NCBI GenBank assembly: GCA_937923735.1
Contig: CALDUJ010000182.1
Location: forward strand, 1 to 33,689
Reading direction: 5' to 3'
Length of the DNA stretch: 33,689 bases
DNA from: an uncultured Flavobacteriaceae bacterium
GTDB lineage: Bacteria > Bacteroidota > Bacteroidia > Flavobacteriales > Flavobacteriaceae
The first letter of the stretch is position 1; each line of letters begins with the position of its first letter. Below, in pieces: positions 15,729 through 24,476 of the stretch. The notes under the pieces were generated by a model. The model was not told the origin of the DNA and made no database searches. It was given only the letters and a program-made list of their open reading frames with translations. A program made the translations under genes and the position numbers.

Positions 15729-16205
15729 ATGACTATTCGCGAAATAAAGGAAGACGATAATTCTGCCATCGAATCCATTATCAAAGCAACACTTCCTGAA
15801 TTTGGACTGCCCACAGTTGGTACTGCTTACGAGGATATTGAAACTACTCGAATGTTTGAGTCTTATCAAGGAAATAAGGAAGTGTATTATATTCTTGAGG
15901 ATAACGGAAAGGTAGTTGGTGGCGGTGGCATAAAAAAACTAGCTAATACAGAAGATAACATATGCGAACTTCAAAAAATGTATTTTGCACCAGAAGCCAG
16001 AGGTAAGGGTTATGGTAAGAAAATGTTTAACAAGTGCATGTTATCGGCCAAAGAAATGGGGTACGAGCGCTGTTATCTGGAATCTGCTAGTGCTCTAAAA
16101 ACAGCGATTTCTATGTATGAGAAGAATGGATTTGAACATTTAGGAGGACCTATGGGTGGTACAGGACATTTTTCTTGTGGTGTATGGATGATAAAAAAAT
16201 TATAG
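15729..16205 (+). CDS. GNAT family N-acetyltransferase
   Basis: 158 residues. The GNAT core is readable: MTIREIKEDDNSAIESIIKATLPEF (beta-1/alpha-1), ELQKMYFAPEARGKGYGKKMFNKCMLSAKEMG (motif A with ARGKGYG) and CYLESASALKTAISMYEKNGFEHLG (motif B). The GGGGIK loop before motif A is unusual but consistent with a tight turn. Substrate unknown. It is upstream of prmC by 89 bp of repeat-containing DNA. A weak -7 box (TATCTTCA, 15684-15691) lies 37 bp upstream. Confidence 0.9.
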   Translation: MTIREIKEDDNSAIESIIKATLPEFGLPTVGTAYEDIETTRMFESYQGNKEVYYILEDNGKVVGGGGIKKLANTEDNICELQKMYFAPEARGKGYGKKMFNKCMLSAKEMGYERCYLESASALKTAISMYEKNGFEHLGGPMGGTGHFSCGVWMIKKL

Positions 16206-16209
16206 TTAC

Positions 16210-16239
16210 CAGTATTCAGTAGCAGTTGGCAGTAATTAG
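16210..16239. repeat. CAGT-rich short repeat
   Basis: Four CAGT units spaced 6-8 bp apart lie right after the GNAT stop. The composition differs from the surrounding AT-rich spacer and resembles short dispersed intergenic repeats of flavobacterial genomes, from memory. Confidence 0.4.
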
Positions 16240-16257
16240 CTTCTTCAACAAACAATA

Positions 16258-16272
16258 TCCCGACTTTTGGGA
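16258..16272. repeat. Short palindrome upstream of prmC
   Basis: TCCCGA-CTT-TTGGGA (6-bp stem with two G-T pairs), 22 bp before the prmC start. It shares TCCCGA..GGGA with the palindrome in the gapA leader. Confidence 0.4.
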
Positions 16273-16294
16273 GTAACATTAAAGAATAAATAGA

Positions 16295-17191
16295 TTGCTT
16301 TTAAAGGAGATTCAAAATATATATCATAAAGAACTGGATGCTATATATGGTATTAATGAAGTCGATAGTTTCTTCTATATTCTAATTGAACACTACTTTA
16401 ATTTGCCTAAGTATATTACTTCCTTAGAACCAGGCTATGTTATTTCAAAGAGAGATGAAAGTAAGATGTTTGATGCCCTTACTCAGTTAAATAACCAACG
16501 ACCCATACAATACATTGTCGGTGAAACCGAGTTTTATGGATTGCCTTTTAAGGTAAATGAGAATGTCTTGATTCCAAGACCAGAAACTGAAGAACTGGTT
16601 GAATGGATTATAAATTCTCTTGCTTCGAGCACTTCAACTTCGCTCAGTACAAGCTCCGTCGAGAAGTCTTTTAATATCCTAGATGTTGGGACTGGAAGTG
16701 GTTGTATCGCTATTTCACTTGCTAAAAATTTACCAGATGCTAATCTTGTTGCGCTAGATGTCTCACAAAATGCATTGACTATAGCAAAAGGTAATGCTGA
16801 AATAAATAAGGTTGCTATAGATTTTGTTGAACATAATATATTGATTAGTGATTTTTCTAGTGATAAGTACGACATCATAATATCCAATCCACCTTATGTT
16901 AGAAACCTCGAAAAGGAGCAAATGAAACCAAATGTCCTAGATAACGAACCGCATTTGGCTTTGTTTGTAGAGGATGATAATCCGCTTTTGTTTTATAAAG
17001 CTATTACAGAATTCGCAAAACACAACTTAAAAAAGGATGGGGTTCTTTATTTTGAAATCAACGAGCACTTTGGAAAAGAAATTTGTAACTTGTTGGTAGC
17101 GAATGATTTTAGTGATGTTGAATTAAAAAAGGACATCTACGAAAAAGATAGAATGGTGAAAGGGAGTTTGAAGCTAGAAGCACGAAGATAA
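16295..17191 (+). CDS. prmC: Peptide chain release factor N5-glutamine methyltransferase
   Basis: 298 residues. A helical N-terminal domain recognises the release factor, then comes the SAM-binding motif ILDVGTGSGCIAISLAK (128-144) and the catalytic NPPY (198-201). It methylates the GGQ glutamine of RF1/RF2. The start is TTG at 16295 (MLLKEIQNIYHKELD), which fits the usual N-terminus of flavobacterial homologs; no ATG is available nearby. Oddity: residues ~109-124 (LASSTSTSLSTSSVEK), between the PETEELVEWII helix and the SAM motif, are encoded by a dispersed repeat (16623-16666) and look like an in-frame insertion. Confidence 0.94.
   Translation: MLLKEIQNIYHKELDAIYGINEVDSFFYILIEHYFNLPKYITSLEPGYVISKRDESKMFDALTQLNNQRPIQYIVGETEFYGLPFKVNENVLIPRPETEELVEWIINSLASSTSTSLSTSSVEKSFNILDVGTGSGCIAISLAKNLPDANLVALDVSQNALTIAKGNAEINKVAIDFVEHNILISDFSSDKYDIIISNPPYVRNLEKEQMKPNVLDNEPHLALFVEDDNPLLFYKAITEFAKHNLKKDGVLYFEINEHFGKEICNLLVANDFSDVELKKDIYEKDRMVKGSLKLEARR
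16623..16666 (+). repeat. Dispersed repeat translated in frame inside prmC
   Basis: This 44-bp segment contains CTTCAACTTCGCTCAG and ends TCGAGAAG. Its core matches, on the opposite strand, the intergenic element at 17248-17283 (CTTCGACTGCACTCAG). It encodes a Ser/Thr-rich low-complexity stretch unlike the rest of PrmC. Confidence 0.65.
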
Positions 17192-17247
17192 TTAGGGTTT
17201 TCAAAGAATACATTTAGTAAAAGAATATTTTTCTGTCTTGTCGTGCA

Positions 17248-17283
17248 TGTCATGCTGAGTGCAGTCGAAGCAAAGTCGAGACA
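17248..17283 (-). repeat. Dispersed palindromic repeat between prmC and the LOG gene
   Basis: On the minus strand it reads TGTCTCGAC..CTTCGACTGCACTCAGC..GACA, with complementary ends (TGTC/GACA). It is the same family as the element inside prmC. The ORF track's GTG start for the next gene falls inside it and is probably spurious. Confidence 0.6.
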
Positions 17284-17297
17284 TAATTTGGTTAATT

Positions 17298-17888
17298 ATG
17301 AATACAATTAAAAGCATAACCGTTTTTTGCGGGAGTAGTGAAGGAAACGATACAGATGTTTTAGACCAGGCAGTTGTGTTAGGTCAAACCTTAGCGAACA
17401 ATAAGACAACTTTGGTTTATGGTGCCGCTAAAATTGGCGTGATGGGCAAGGTTGCTGAAGCAGCTTTAAATCAAGGCGGGAAAGTTATTGGTGTTATTCC
17501 AGAGTTTTTAAAACTTAAAGAAGTTGTGCATCTGGGGCTTTCGGAATTGGTTACTACTAATAATATGCACGAACGCAAGCTTAAAATGCATCAATTATCG
17601 GACGCATTTATTGCACTTCCTGGTGGGTTTGGGACCTTAGAAGAGTTGTTTGAAATCATTACTTGGGCACAATTAGGACTACATCAAAAACCCATAGGAT
17701 TATTAAATGTGAATGGCTTTTACGACGATTTGCTTAAACTACTAGAAAACATGGTGCGACGCGGTTTCTTAAAGATGTCTAACTACGAAATGCTCTTGGT
17801 GGATGATTCAGTTAAAGGTTTATTAGAAAAACTCAATAATTACAAACCAGAACCAGTGCCTAAATGGTTAAAGGCAGAGAGAACTTAA
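17298..17888 (+). CDS. LOG-family Rossmann protein (TIGR00730)
   Basis: 196 residues from the ATG at 17298. The track's longer version begins at a GTG within a dispersed repeat and adds 13 unrelated residues. The family motifs are complete: FCGSSEG at the start, LVYGAAKIGVMGKVA, MHERK (90-94) and PGGFGTLEE (108-116). Members are phosphoribohydrolases that release the base from nucleoside 5'-monophosphates; plant LOG enzymes activate cytokinins this way. The physiological substrate in flavobacteria is unknown. Its last 21 bp overlap the 3' end of cutC on the other strand. Confidence 0.92.
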   Translation: MNTIKSITVFCGSSEGNDTDVLDQAVVLGQTLANNKTTLVYGAAKIGVMGKVAEAALNQGGKVIGVIPEFLKLKEVVHLGLSELVTTNNMHERKLKMHQLSDAFIALPGGFGTLEELFEIITWAQLGLHQKPIGLLNVNGFYDDLLKLLENMVRRGFLKMSNYEMLLVDDSVKGLLEKLNNYKPEPVPKWLKAERT

Positions 17889-18527
17889 TTTTTTTATTTC
17901 TTCTAAATCTGAATGTTCTGAATCTGTAATTGCAGAACTGTGAACTTCATTAAAGCCCGCTTTTTTAAACTTTAAAATATTAGAAGACCTAACGCTTCCT
18001 CCTACCAAAATTTCAATTTTACCTTTAGCTTCCTTTTTTAGCCGTTTTAGGGTTTCCAGCCCTTCAAGTGCAGTTTCTGCTTGGCCAGAAGTTAATATAT
18101 AATCTGTTTTTAGATTAATTAATTGGTTAATTGCTATAATAGGATTTATAACGTTATCGAAAGCTCTATGAAATGTAAATGATAAGGGTTTGGAAGTTTC
18201 AATAAGTTGTTTTGTTCTTTCTATATCAATAGTGTTATTAGAATTAAGAACGCCAGAAACAATGCCATTACAGTCAATGGATTTGCAGAATTCTATATTG
18301 TTGAGCATTTGCTCAAATTCTTCATCATTATAAACAAAATCAGCACCTCTCGGGCGTATCAACACATTTACAGGAATTGAGAGTTCTTCAATAACGTGCT
18401 TTATCAAATCTCGATTAGGAGTTATACCACCAATAGATAGATTTTCACATAACTCAATACGGTTAGCACCACCTTTCTCAGCATTAATGGCAGATTGATA
18501 TGAGTTGGCGCAGATTTCTAGAAGCAT
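17868..18527 (-). CDS. cutC: CutC family protein
   Basis: 219 residues (E. coli CutC has 248). It is a TIM barrel with the family's opening LLEICANSYQSAINAEKGGANRIELCENLSIGGITP, the IRPRGADFVY motif and GGSVRSSNILKFKKAGF near the end. It was originally linked to copper tolerance in E. coli, a role later questioned, so the function should be treated as unsettled. No copper transport genes are nearby. It is convergent with the LOG gene, sharing 21 bp of coding sequence, and divergent from ligA across 92 bp. Confidence 0.9.
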   Translation of the reverse strand: MLLEICANSYQSAINAEKGGANRIELCENLSIGGITPNRDLIKHVIEELSIPVNVLIRPRGADFVYNDEEFEQMLNNIEFCKSIDCNGIVSGVLNSNNTIDIERTKQLIETSKPLSFTFHRAFDNVINPIIAINQLINLKTDYILTSGQAETALEGLETLKRLKKEAKGKIEILVGGSVRSSNILKFKKAGFNEVHSSAITDSEHSDLEEIKKLSSLCL

Positions 18528-18583
18528 TGATATGTCATGGATAAAAAAGGATTAGAGCTCATTTTTCTTGTAGGGCATTTTAG

Positions 18584-20611
<2,028 letters not shown>

Positions 20612-20638
20612 TAGTCATTCTGTTTTTATAAAAAAATC

Positions 20639-20660
20639 CGATAAAATGTATTTTTTATCG
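20639..20660. promoter_or_regulatory. Shared 22-bp element, copy 1 (before the first YhhN-like gene)
   Basis: Arms CGATAAAA and TTTTATCG form an 8-bp palindrome. This copy matches the element at 21905-21926 at 19 of 22 positions. It ends 20 bp before a TATATTAG -7-like box (20680-20687) and 47 bp before the GTG start, so it covers the expected -33 region, where an operator or activator site could act. Confidence 0.6.
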
Positions 20661-20707
20661 TTTAATTGTAATTTTTATTTATATTAGCCGTCCCAAACTA
20701 CAAATTT

Positions 20708-21436
20708 GTGAAGATAACCAAGACTTACATCTTGATGGCTATTATCATTCTGCTTACGGTTTTATTTATCGTCGGGCAGATAATGCAGTACGATGTTCTC
20801 TCTAATACAACTCGCTCATTAATATTGCCGTTGGCTACTACTTTCTACTTTTTAAAAGTAGAAAAGAGAAGTGTTTACTTTACTTTATTCTTAATTATAT
20901 TTAGCTTGTCTGAATTGATTGGGCTTCTTATTTATTCAGTGCCAAATAATTTTATTTTCTACATAGGTAATTTGCTTTGTATAGTTGGCTATATCTGTCT
21001 TATCATAGATATACTAACTCAAATAAAAGACTCCCCGGATTACAAAGGATTTTTCTTAAAATACACAATTCACATAGCTGTACTTGTTATGTTTGCTGTG
21101 TATTTGGTTATATTGTTGGGAGAGATAATGAGTCCACATCTAGATAGAGTGGAATATACAGTCTCAATGGTGTATTCTACAGCTATTATGGCTTTACTTA
21201 CTGTATCTTTACTTAACTTTATATGTAATGACAGCAAAAAAGCACTTATACTATTTTTGGCTTCTATGTGTATTGTTTTTTCTGAAATTGTACAAATAGC
21301 ATACTATTATCTATCTGAAACATATGGATTAAGTTTGATTTATTCCCTGTTATTGGTTATGGCTTTCTACCTATTCTATAAACAAGGGTTTTTAAAACAA
21401 GAGGCTAATAAAAATTTGAATCTTTTTAAATCTTAA
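20708..21436 (+). CDS. Polytopic membrane protein, YhhN/lysoplasmalogenase-like
   Basis: 242 residues, almost entirely hydrophobic, with about eight membrane segments. The start is GTG at 20708 (MKITKTYILMAIIILL); no closer ATG fits. The pattern 'TRSLILPLATTFYFLK' then a segment with Ser-Glu (SLSELIGLLIY) recalls the YhhN/TMEM86 layout (KPL.MPLL, then GD), whose members hydrolyse the vinyl-ether bond of lysoplasmalogens. The match is loose and the function is uncertain. It is a clear paralog of the 21978 gene, sharing the late segment ALLTVSLLNFI...IVFSEIVQ. Its 3' end overlaps doxX-like by 11 bp on the opposite strand. Confidence 0.65.
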   Translation: MKITKTYILMAIIILLTVLFIVGQIMQYDVLSNTTRSLILPLATTFYFLKVEKRSVYFTLFLIIFSLSELIGLLIYSVPNNFIFYIGNLLCIVGYICLIIDILTQIKDSPDYKGFFLKYTIHIAVLVMFAVYLVILLGEIMSPHLDRVEYTVSMVYSTAIMALLTVSLLNFICNDSKKALILFLASMCIVFSEIVQIAYYYLSETYGLSLIYSLLLVMAFYLFYKQGFLKQEANKNLNLFKS

Positions 21437-21815
21437 GCTTAGTGCCTAGGTAAGGTATATCTTTTCTGTAAATAAATAATAAAATAGCTGCCAAAACAAA
21501 AGTCACTACTGCGGTTATAAATAGTATACCTCCATCGCCTTTTACTTCTATGCCTAAATCTGTTAGGTGCATAAAAATAGCACCTCCAATAACCCCAAGA
21601 GTAAGTGTTGCTCCTAGCCATACTGTTCTAGGAATTAGTAATAATATACCACTTATTAACTCAACTATACCAATCCCTATTCGTCCTAGAGGCTCTAATC
21701 CAACTTGCTCAAAAATGTAAACACTATCTGGATGCGCAGTGAATTTAAAACGAAGTGTTTGTATTAAAATTAAGGCTACAATAATTCTTAGGGCTAGTAC
21801 GAGTTTTGATTTCAT
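21426..21815 (-). CDS. DoxX family membrane protein
   Basis: 129 residues with four membrane segments: LALRIIVALILIQTLRFKF, IGIGIVELISGILLLIP, LGATLTLGVIGGAIFMHL and GILFITAVVTFVLAAILLFIY. The order and the IxELxxGxLLLIP motif in helix 2 match the DoxX group. DoxX proteins have been linked to quinone-related redox and envelope stress, but the group is diverse and no function is assigned here. It lies on the minus strand between two paralogous plus-strand membrane genes and overlaps the first by 11 bp. Confidence 0.82.
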   Translation of the reverse strand: MKSKLVLALRIIVALILIQTLRFKFTAHPDSVYIFEQVGLEPLGRIGIGIVELISGILLLIPRTVWLGATLTLGVIGGAIFMHLTDLGIEVKGDGGILFITAVVTFVLAAILLFIYRKDIPYLGTKLKI

Positions 21816-21904
21816 TGTTAAATTTTTGGTTGTTAAGTTTAGACGAATTGCACATTGTATCTTACTAAGGTATTAAGTTCCTATCTCTAATTTAACATTT
21901 TCAT

Positions 21905-21926
21905 CGATTAAATACATTTTTTATCG
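21905..21926. promoter_or_regulatory. Shared 22-bp element, copy 2 (before the second YhhN-like gene)
   Basis: It differs from copy 1 (20639-20660) at three positions only: one in the left arm and two in the centre. Here the symmetry is extended, giving a 10-bp palindrome TTTCATCGAT / ATCGATGAAA (21899-21932). It ends 21 bp before a TATATTCG -7-like box (21947-21954) and 51 bp before the GTG start. Confidence 0.6.
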
Positions 21927-21977
21927 ATGAAATAAATATTATTTCATATATTCGAAAACCTACTTATAAATATTGTT

Positions 21978-22727
21978 GTGAAAAATTGGTTTAAATCTAC
22001 TACAAACAGAGCCATTGTAATTGTTCTGTCCGTGTTACTTATTTTTAATGGATACGCTTCATTTAATGAAAATGTTTTAATGCTTCAGGCGTCTAAGGCA
22101 TTGACTATTCCATTATTCTTTTCTCTTTATTTTATAAAGAACAGGTTTATCAATAACATATTCGTAGTCTTTTTGTTATTGACATTTGTTGGAGATTTGT
22201 TTTCTATGATGTCTGGGGATACTGGTCAACTAAAAGTAACCTCTGCTGCTTACTTTTGTTGTTATGCAACACTTATCCTCATTGGTTTTTTTAGGATTAA
22301 AAGATTTAAGTTTAAAGGGCTGATAGGAGGTTATCTTCTTGCTGTATTTTTGTTGAACGCCTATTTTATGTATTCCCTTTACGGAACGCTATCATACAGT
22401 ATTACAGATACAACCGAGTTGTTTTTTACTACTTTTCAAGTAATAGCCTTGTTGGTATTAGGTCTCGTTGCCTTTGCTGGCTATCTTAATGATGATGGGA
22501 GACAATCTATTGTTTTTTTAGTGATGAGTTTTTGCTTAATTTTTTCTCAGGTTTTAAACTTTGTTGAAACGTATTATGTAGTATACAATCAATTTGTGGT
22601 AATGGAGTGGGCGTCACATCTAGTAGGGCTTGTGTTGTTTTACAAATACCTTGAGGAAGATAACAGATTGAGCAAAAGAAAAGTTGTCCGAGACAGAATT
22701 TCTGTTTCAGAAAAAATGGCAGCTTAA
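21978..22727 (+). CDS. Polytopic membrane protein, YhhN/lysoplasmalogenase-like, paralog
   Basis: 249 residues with about eight membrane segments and a basic tail (LSKRKVVRDRISVSEKMAA). GTG start at 21978, like its paralog. It fits the YhhN pattern better: SKALTIPLFFSLYFIKN, then LLLTFVGDLFSMMSG, where the Gly-Asp of the second motif is retained. The late region (ALLVLGLVAFAGYLNDDGRQSIVFLVMSFCLIFSQVLNFVETYY) aligns with the 20708 product. Lysoplasmalogenase activity is possible but unproven. It converges on the 5'-nucleotidase-like gene with 2 bp between stop codons. Confidence 0.68.
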   Translation: MKNWFKSTTNRAIVIVLSVLLIFNGYASFNENVLMLQASKALTIPLFFSLYFIKNRFINNIFVVFLLLTFVGDLFSMMSGDTGQLKVTSAAYFCCYATLILIGFFRIKRFKFKGLIGGYLLAVFLLNAYFMYSLYGTLSYSITDTTELFFTTFQVIALLVLGLVAFAGYLNDDGRQSIVFLVMSFCLIFSQVLNFVETYYVVYNQFVVMEWASHLVGLVLFYKYLEEDNRLSKRKVVRDRISVSEKMAA

Positions 22728-22729
22728 TA

Positions 22730-23644
22730 CTATACAATTATAGTGGTTCCGTTGGCAGATTTTGTGTTATCAGAATCGAAATAAAAATCTATTTTCCCTA
22801 AATACAATCCATATGCACCAACTTGATTTACCAATACATTGTCACCATTTACATTTTGCGCAACAGTTGGCTTCGGTAAAAATGTATGTGTATGACCGCC
22901 AATAATTAAATCAATATTCATTGTAGCTTTAGCAAGATTAAGGTCACTAGCTTTTTCGGGATTATTTCTGTAATTGTATCCAAGATGGGATAGACAAATA
23001 ACTAGGTCGCACTTTTTTTCTTCTTTTAGTATACGACTCATATCTTGAGCTATCTCTACAGGGTTTAGATAAACTGTTTCTTTATATAGGCTTTTATCAA
23101 CGAGCCCTTCAAGAGTAATGCCTAAACCAAAAACCCCAATTTTTATCCCAGCCTTATTAAAAATCTTGTATGGTTTTACATGTCTATCCATAACCGTATT
23201 CTTAAAATCGTAATTGGCAGATATAAATTCAAAATTTGCATTTGGTAATTGTGCATACAAACCGTCGATTCCATTGTCAAAATCATGATTACCAATAGTA
23301 GCCGCGTCGTATTTAAGCATACTCATAAGTTTGAATTCCAGTTCCCCACCATAATAATTAAAATAAGGCGTGCCTTGAAAAATATCTCCCGCATCCAATA
23401 ATAATGTATTCGGATTTTCTTTCCTGAAGCCTTCAATTAATTTAGCACGTCTTGCTATTCCTCCTTTATTCGGATTTCTGGCATCATTAGGTCCAAATGG
23501 ATCAATATGACTGTGAACGTCGTTAGTATGCAGAATAGTAATTTTTTTACTGTTTAGAGATGCAAATGAAGACAGGCTTAAGCCACCTAAACCTATTAAT
23601 GATGAGGCTGTGGCTGTTTTTTGAATAAAGGATCTACGTTTCAT
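22730..23644 (-). CDS. 5'-nucleotidase/UshA-type metallophosphatase domain protein, Tat signal
   Basis: 304 residues. The N-terminus MKRRSFIQKTATASSLIGLGG is a twin-arginine signal. The metallophosphoesterase motifs of the UshA N-terminal domain are all present: ILHTNDVHSH, LLLDAGDIFQGTPYFNYYGG, ATIGNHDFDNG, ICLSHLGYN and GGHTHTFLPKP, giving the two-metal site. The substrate-binding C-terminal domain of UshA is missing here and is encoded by the adjacent upstream gene. The pair should act in the periplasm on nucleotides or related phosphoesters; activity is inferred. The ATG overlaps the stop of the upstream gene by one base. Confidence 0.9.
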   Translation of the reverse strand: MKRRSFIQKTATASSLIGLGGLSLSSFASLNSKKITILHTNDVHSHIDPFGPNDARNPNKGGIARRAKLIEGFRKENPNTLLLDAGDIFQGTPYFNYYGGELEFKLMSMLKYDAATIGNHDFDNGIDGLYAQLPNANFEFISANYDFKNTVMDRHVKPYKIFNKAGIKIGVFGLGITLEGLVDKSLYKETVYLNPVEIAQDMSRILKEEKKCDLVICLSHLGYNYRNNPEKASDLNLAKATMNIDLIIGGHTHTFLPKPTVAQNVNGDNVLVNQVGAYGLYLGKIDFYFDSDNTKSANGTTIIV

Positions 23645-24408
23645 TAATCTTCAAGTTTTATGAATCTATTATCAGTTTTCAAACGTATGGTGTCTACTTT
23701 TTTAAAGTAGTCAATTATAACATTTCTTAATTTATAGTCTAAAGCTATATAGTCATCTCCCTTTTTTAGGAAATGCATACCACTTCCTCCATTATACAGA
23801 TAATCTATACTAGCGACATTATAGGTTTTGTTATAGTCAATTGGTTTGCCATTTAACAACGCTTCTTTTACGGTGTTGTCGCTATTAAGTTTTAAACTGA
23901 GCCTAGAGAATGGATTTGCTCTCTTAGCTTTAGATAAGTAATCTATCATTTCCTTTATCTGTTCACCTTTAAGTTTAACTACTATCATTGAGTTTTCAAA
24001 AGGCATAATTTGGTAGGCACTCCTTGCTGTTAAAGCTCCTTTAGAGATGCCAGCTCGGATACCACCATGATTGAGGATGGCGATATCTATATCGTTACCT
24101 GTTCTTTGTTTGTAAACTGGGTTGGACTGCTCGTGAGCAATGTCAGCTAGGAAATTACCAATTGCAGTTTCCAACTTATCTGTTCTTGGTGAATAATCTC
24201 CAACAGAATAAGCAATTACACTATCGAGGTCTTTATTTATGTGATCTCTAAAGGGAGTGATAAACTCTTCAATTGCCTTATCTCCCTCTAGGGTTTCATC
24301 TATGGAAATACGTTTTCCTTCTATTTTGTTTAAATGGACTTCTTTGTTTTGTTTGCAATTAAAAGTCAATAAAAAAACAAAAACAAAAAAAAGGTGTTTA
24401 AAACTCAT
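23644..24408 (-). CDS. 5'-nucleotidase C-terminal-domain lipoprotein
   Basis: 254 residues. The signal MSFKHLFFVFVFLLTFNC makes it a lipoprotein (Cys18). The mature part matches the 5_nucleotid_C domain: IGNFLADIAHEQ, DIAILNHGGIRAGISKGALTARSAYQIMPFENSMIVVKLKGEQIKEMI, then VASIDYLYNGGSGMHFL. In UshA this domain binds the nucleoside base. Here it is a separate protein translated first, with the metallophosphatase following at a one-base stop/start overlap. Both halves are intact and each has its own export signal, so this is a stable split rather than a frameshift. Confidence 0.9.
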   Translation of the reverse strand: MSFKHLFFVFVFLLTFNCKQNKEVHLNKIEGKRISIDETLEGDKAIEEFITPFRDHINKDLDSVIAYSVGDYSPRTDKLETAIGNFLADIAHEQSNPVYKQRTGNDIDIAILNHGGIRAGISKGALTARSAYQIMPFENSMIVVKLKGEQIKEMIDYLSKAKRANPFSRLSLKLNSDNTVKEALLNGKPIDYNKTYNVASIDYLYNGGSGMHFLKKGDDYIALDYKLRNVIIDYFKKVDTIRLKTDNRFIKLED

Positions 24409-24449
24409 ATAAATCAGTTATAGTCGTATGCCTATGTCGGCTCTTTTTA

Positions 24450-24457
24450 TACTTTTG
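24450..24457 (+). promoter_or_regulatory. -7 promoter element for the DUF6913-dapA operon
   Basis: TACTTTTG, an exact TAnnTTTG match, 19 bp before the ATG. It runs into TTTGTACAAA, a perfect 10-bp palindrome shared with a reverse-strand -7-like box (TCACTTTG, 24460-24467) serving the divergent nucleotidase genes. Confidence 0.55.
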
Positions 24458-24476
24458 TACAAAGTGATAAAGATAA

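Noticed and set aside
22730-24408. The nucleotidase pair as a frameshifted ushA
   Set aside because: Domain order is reversed relative to UshA and both halves have separate export signals.
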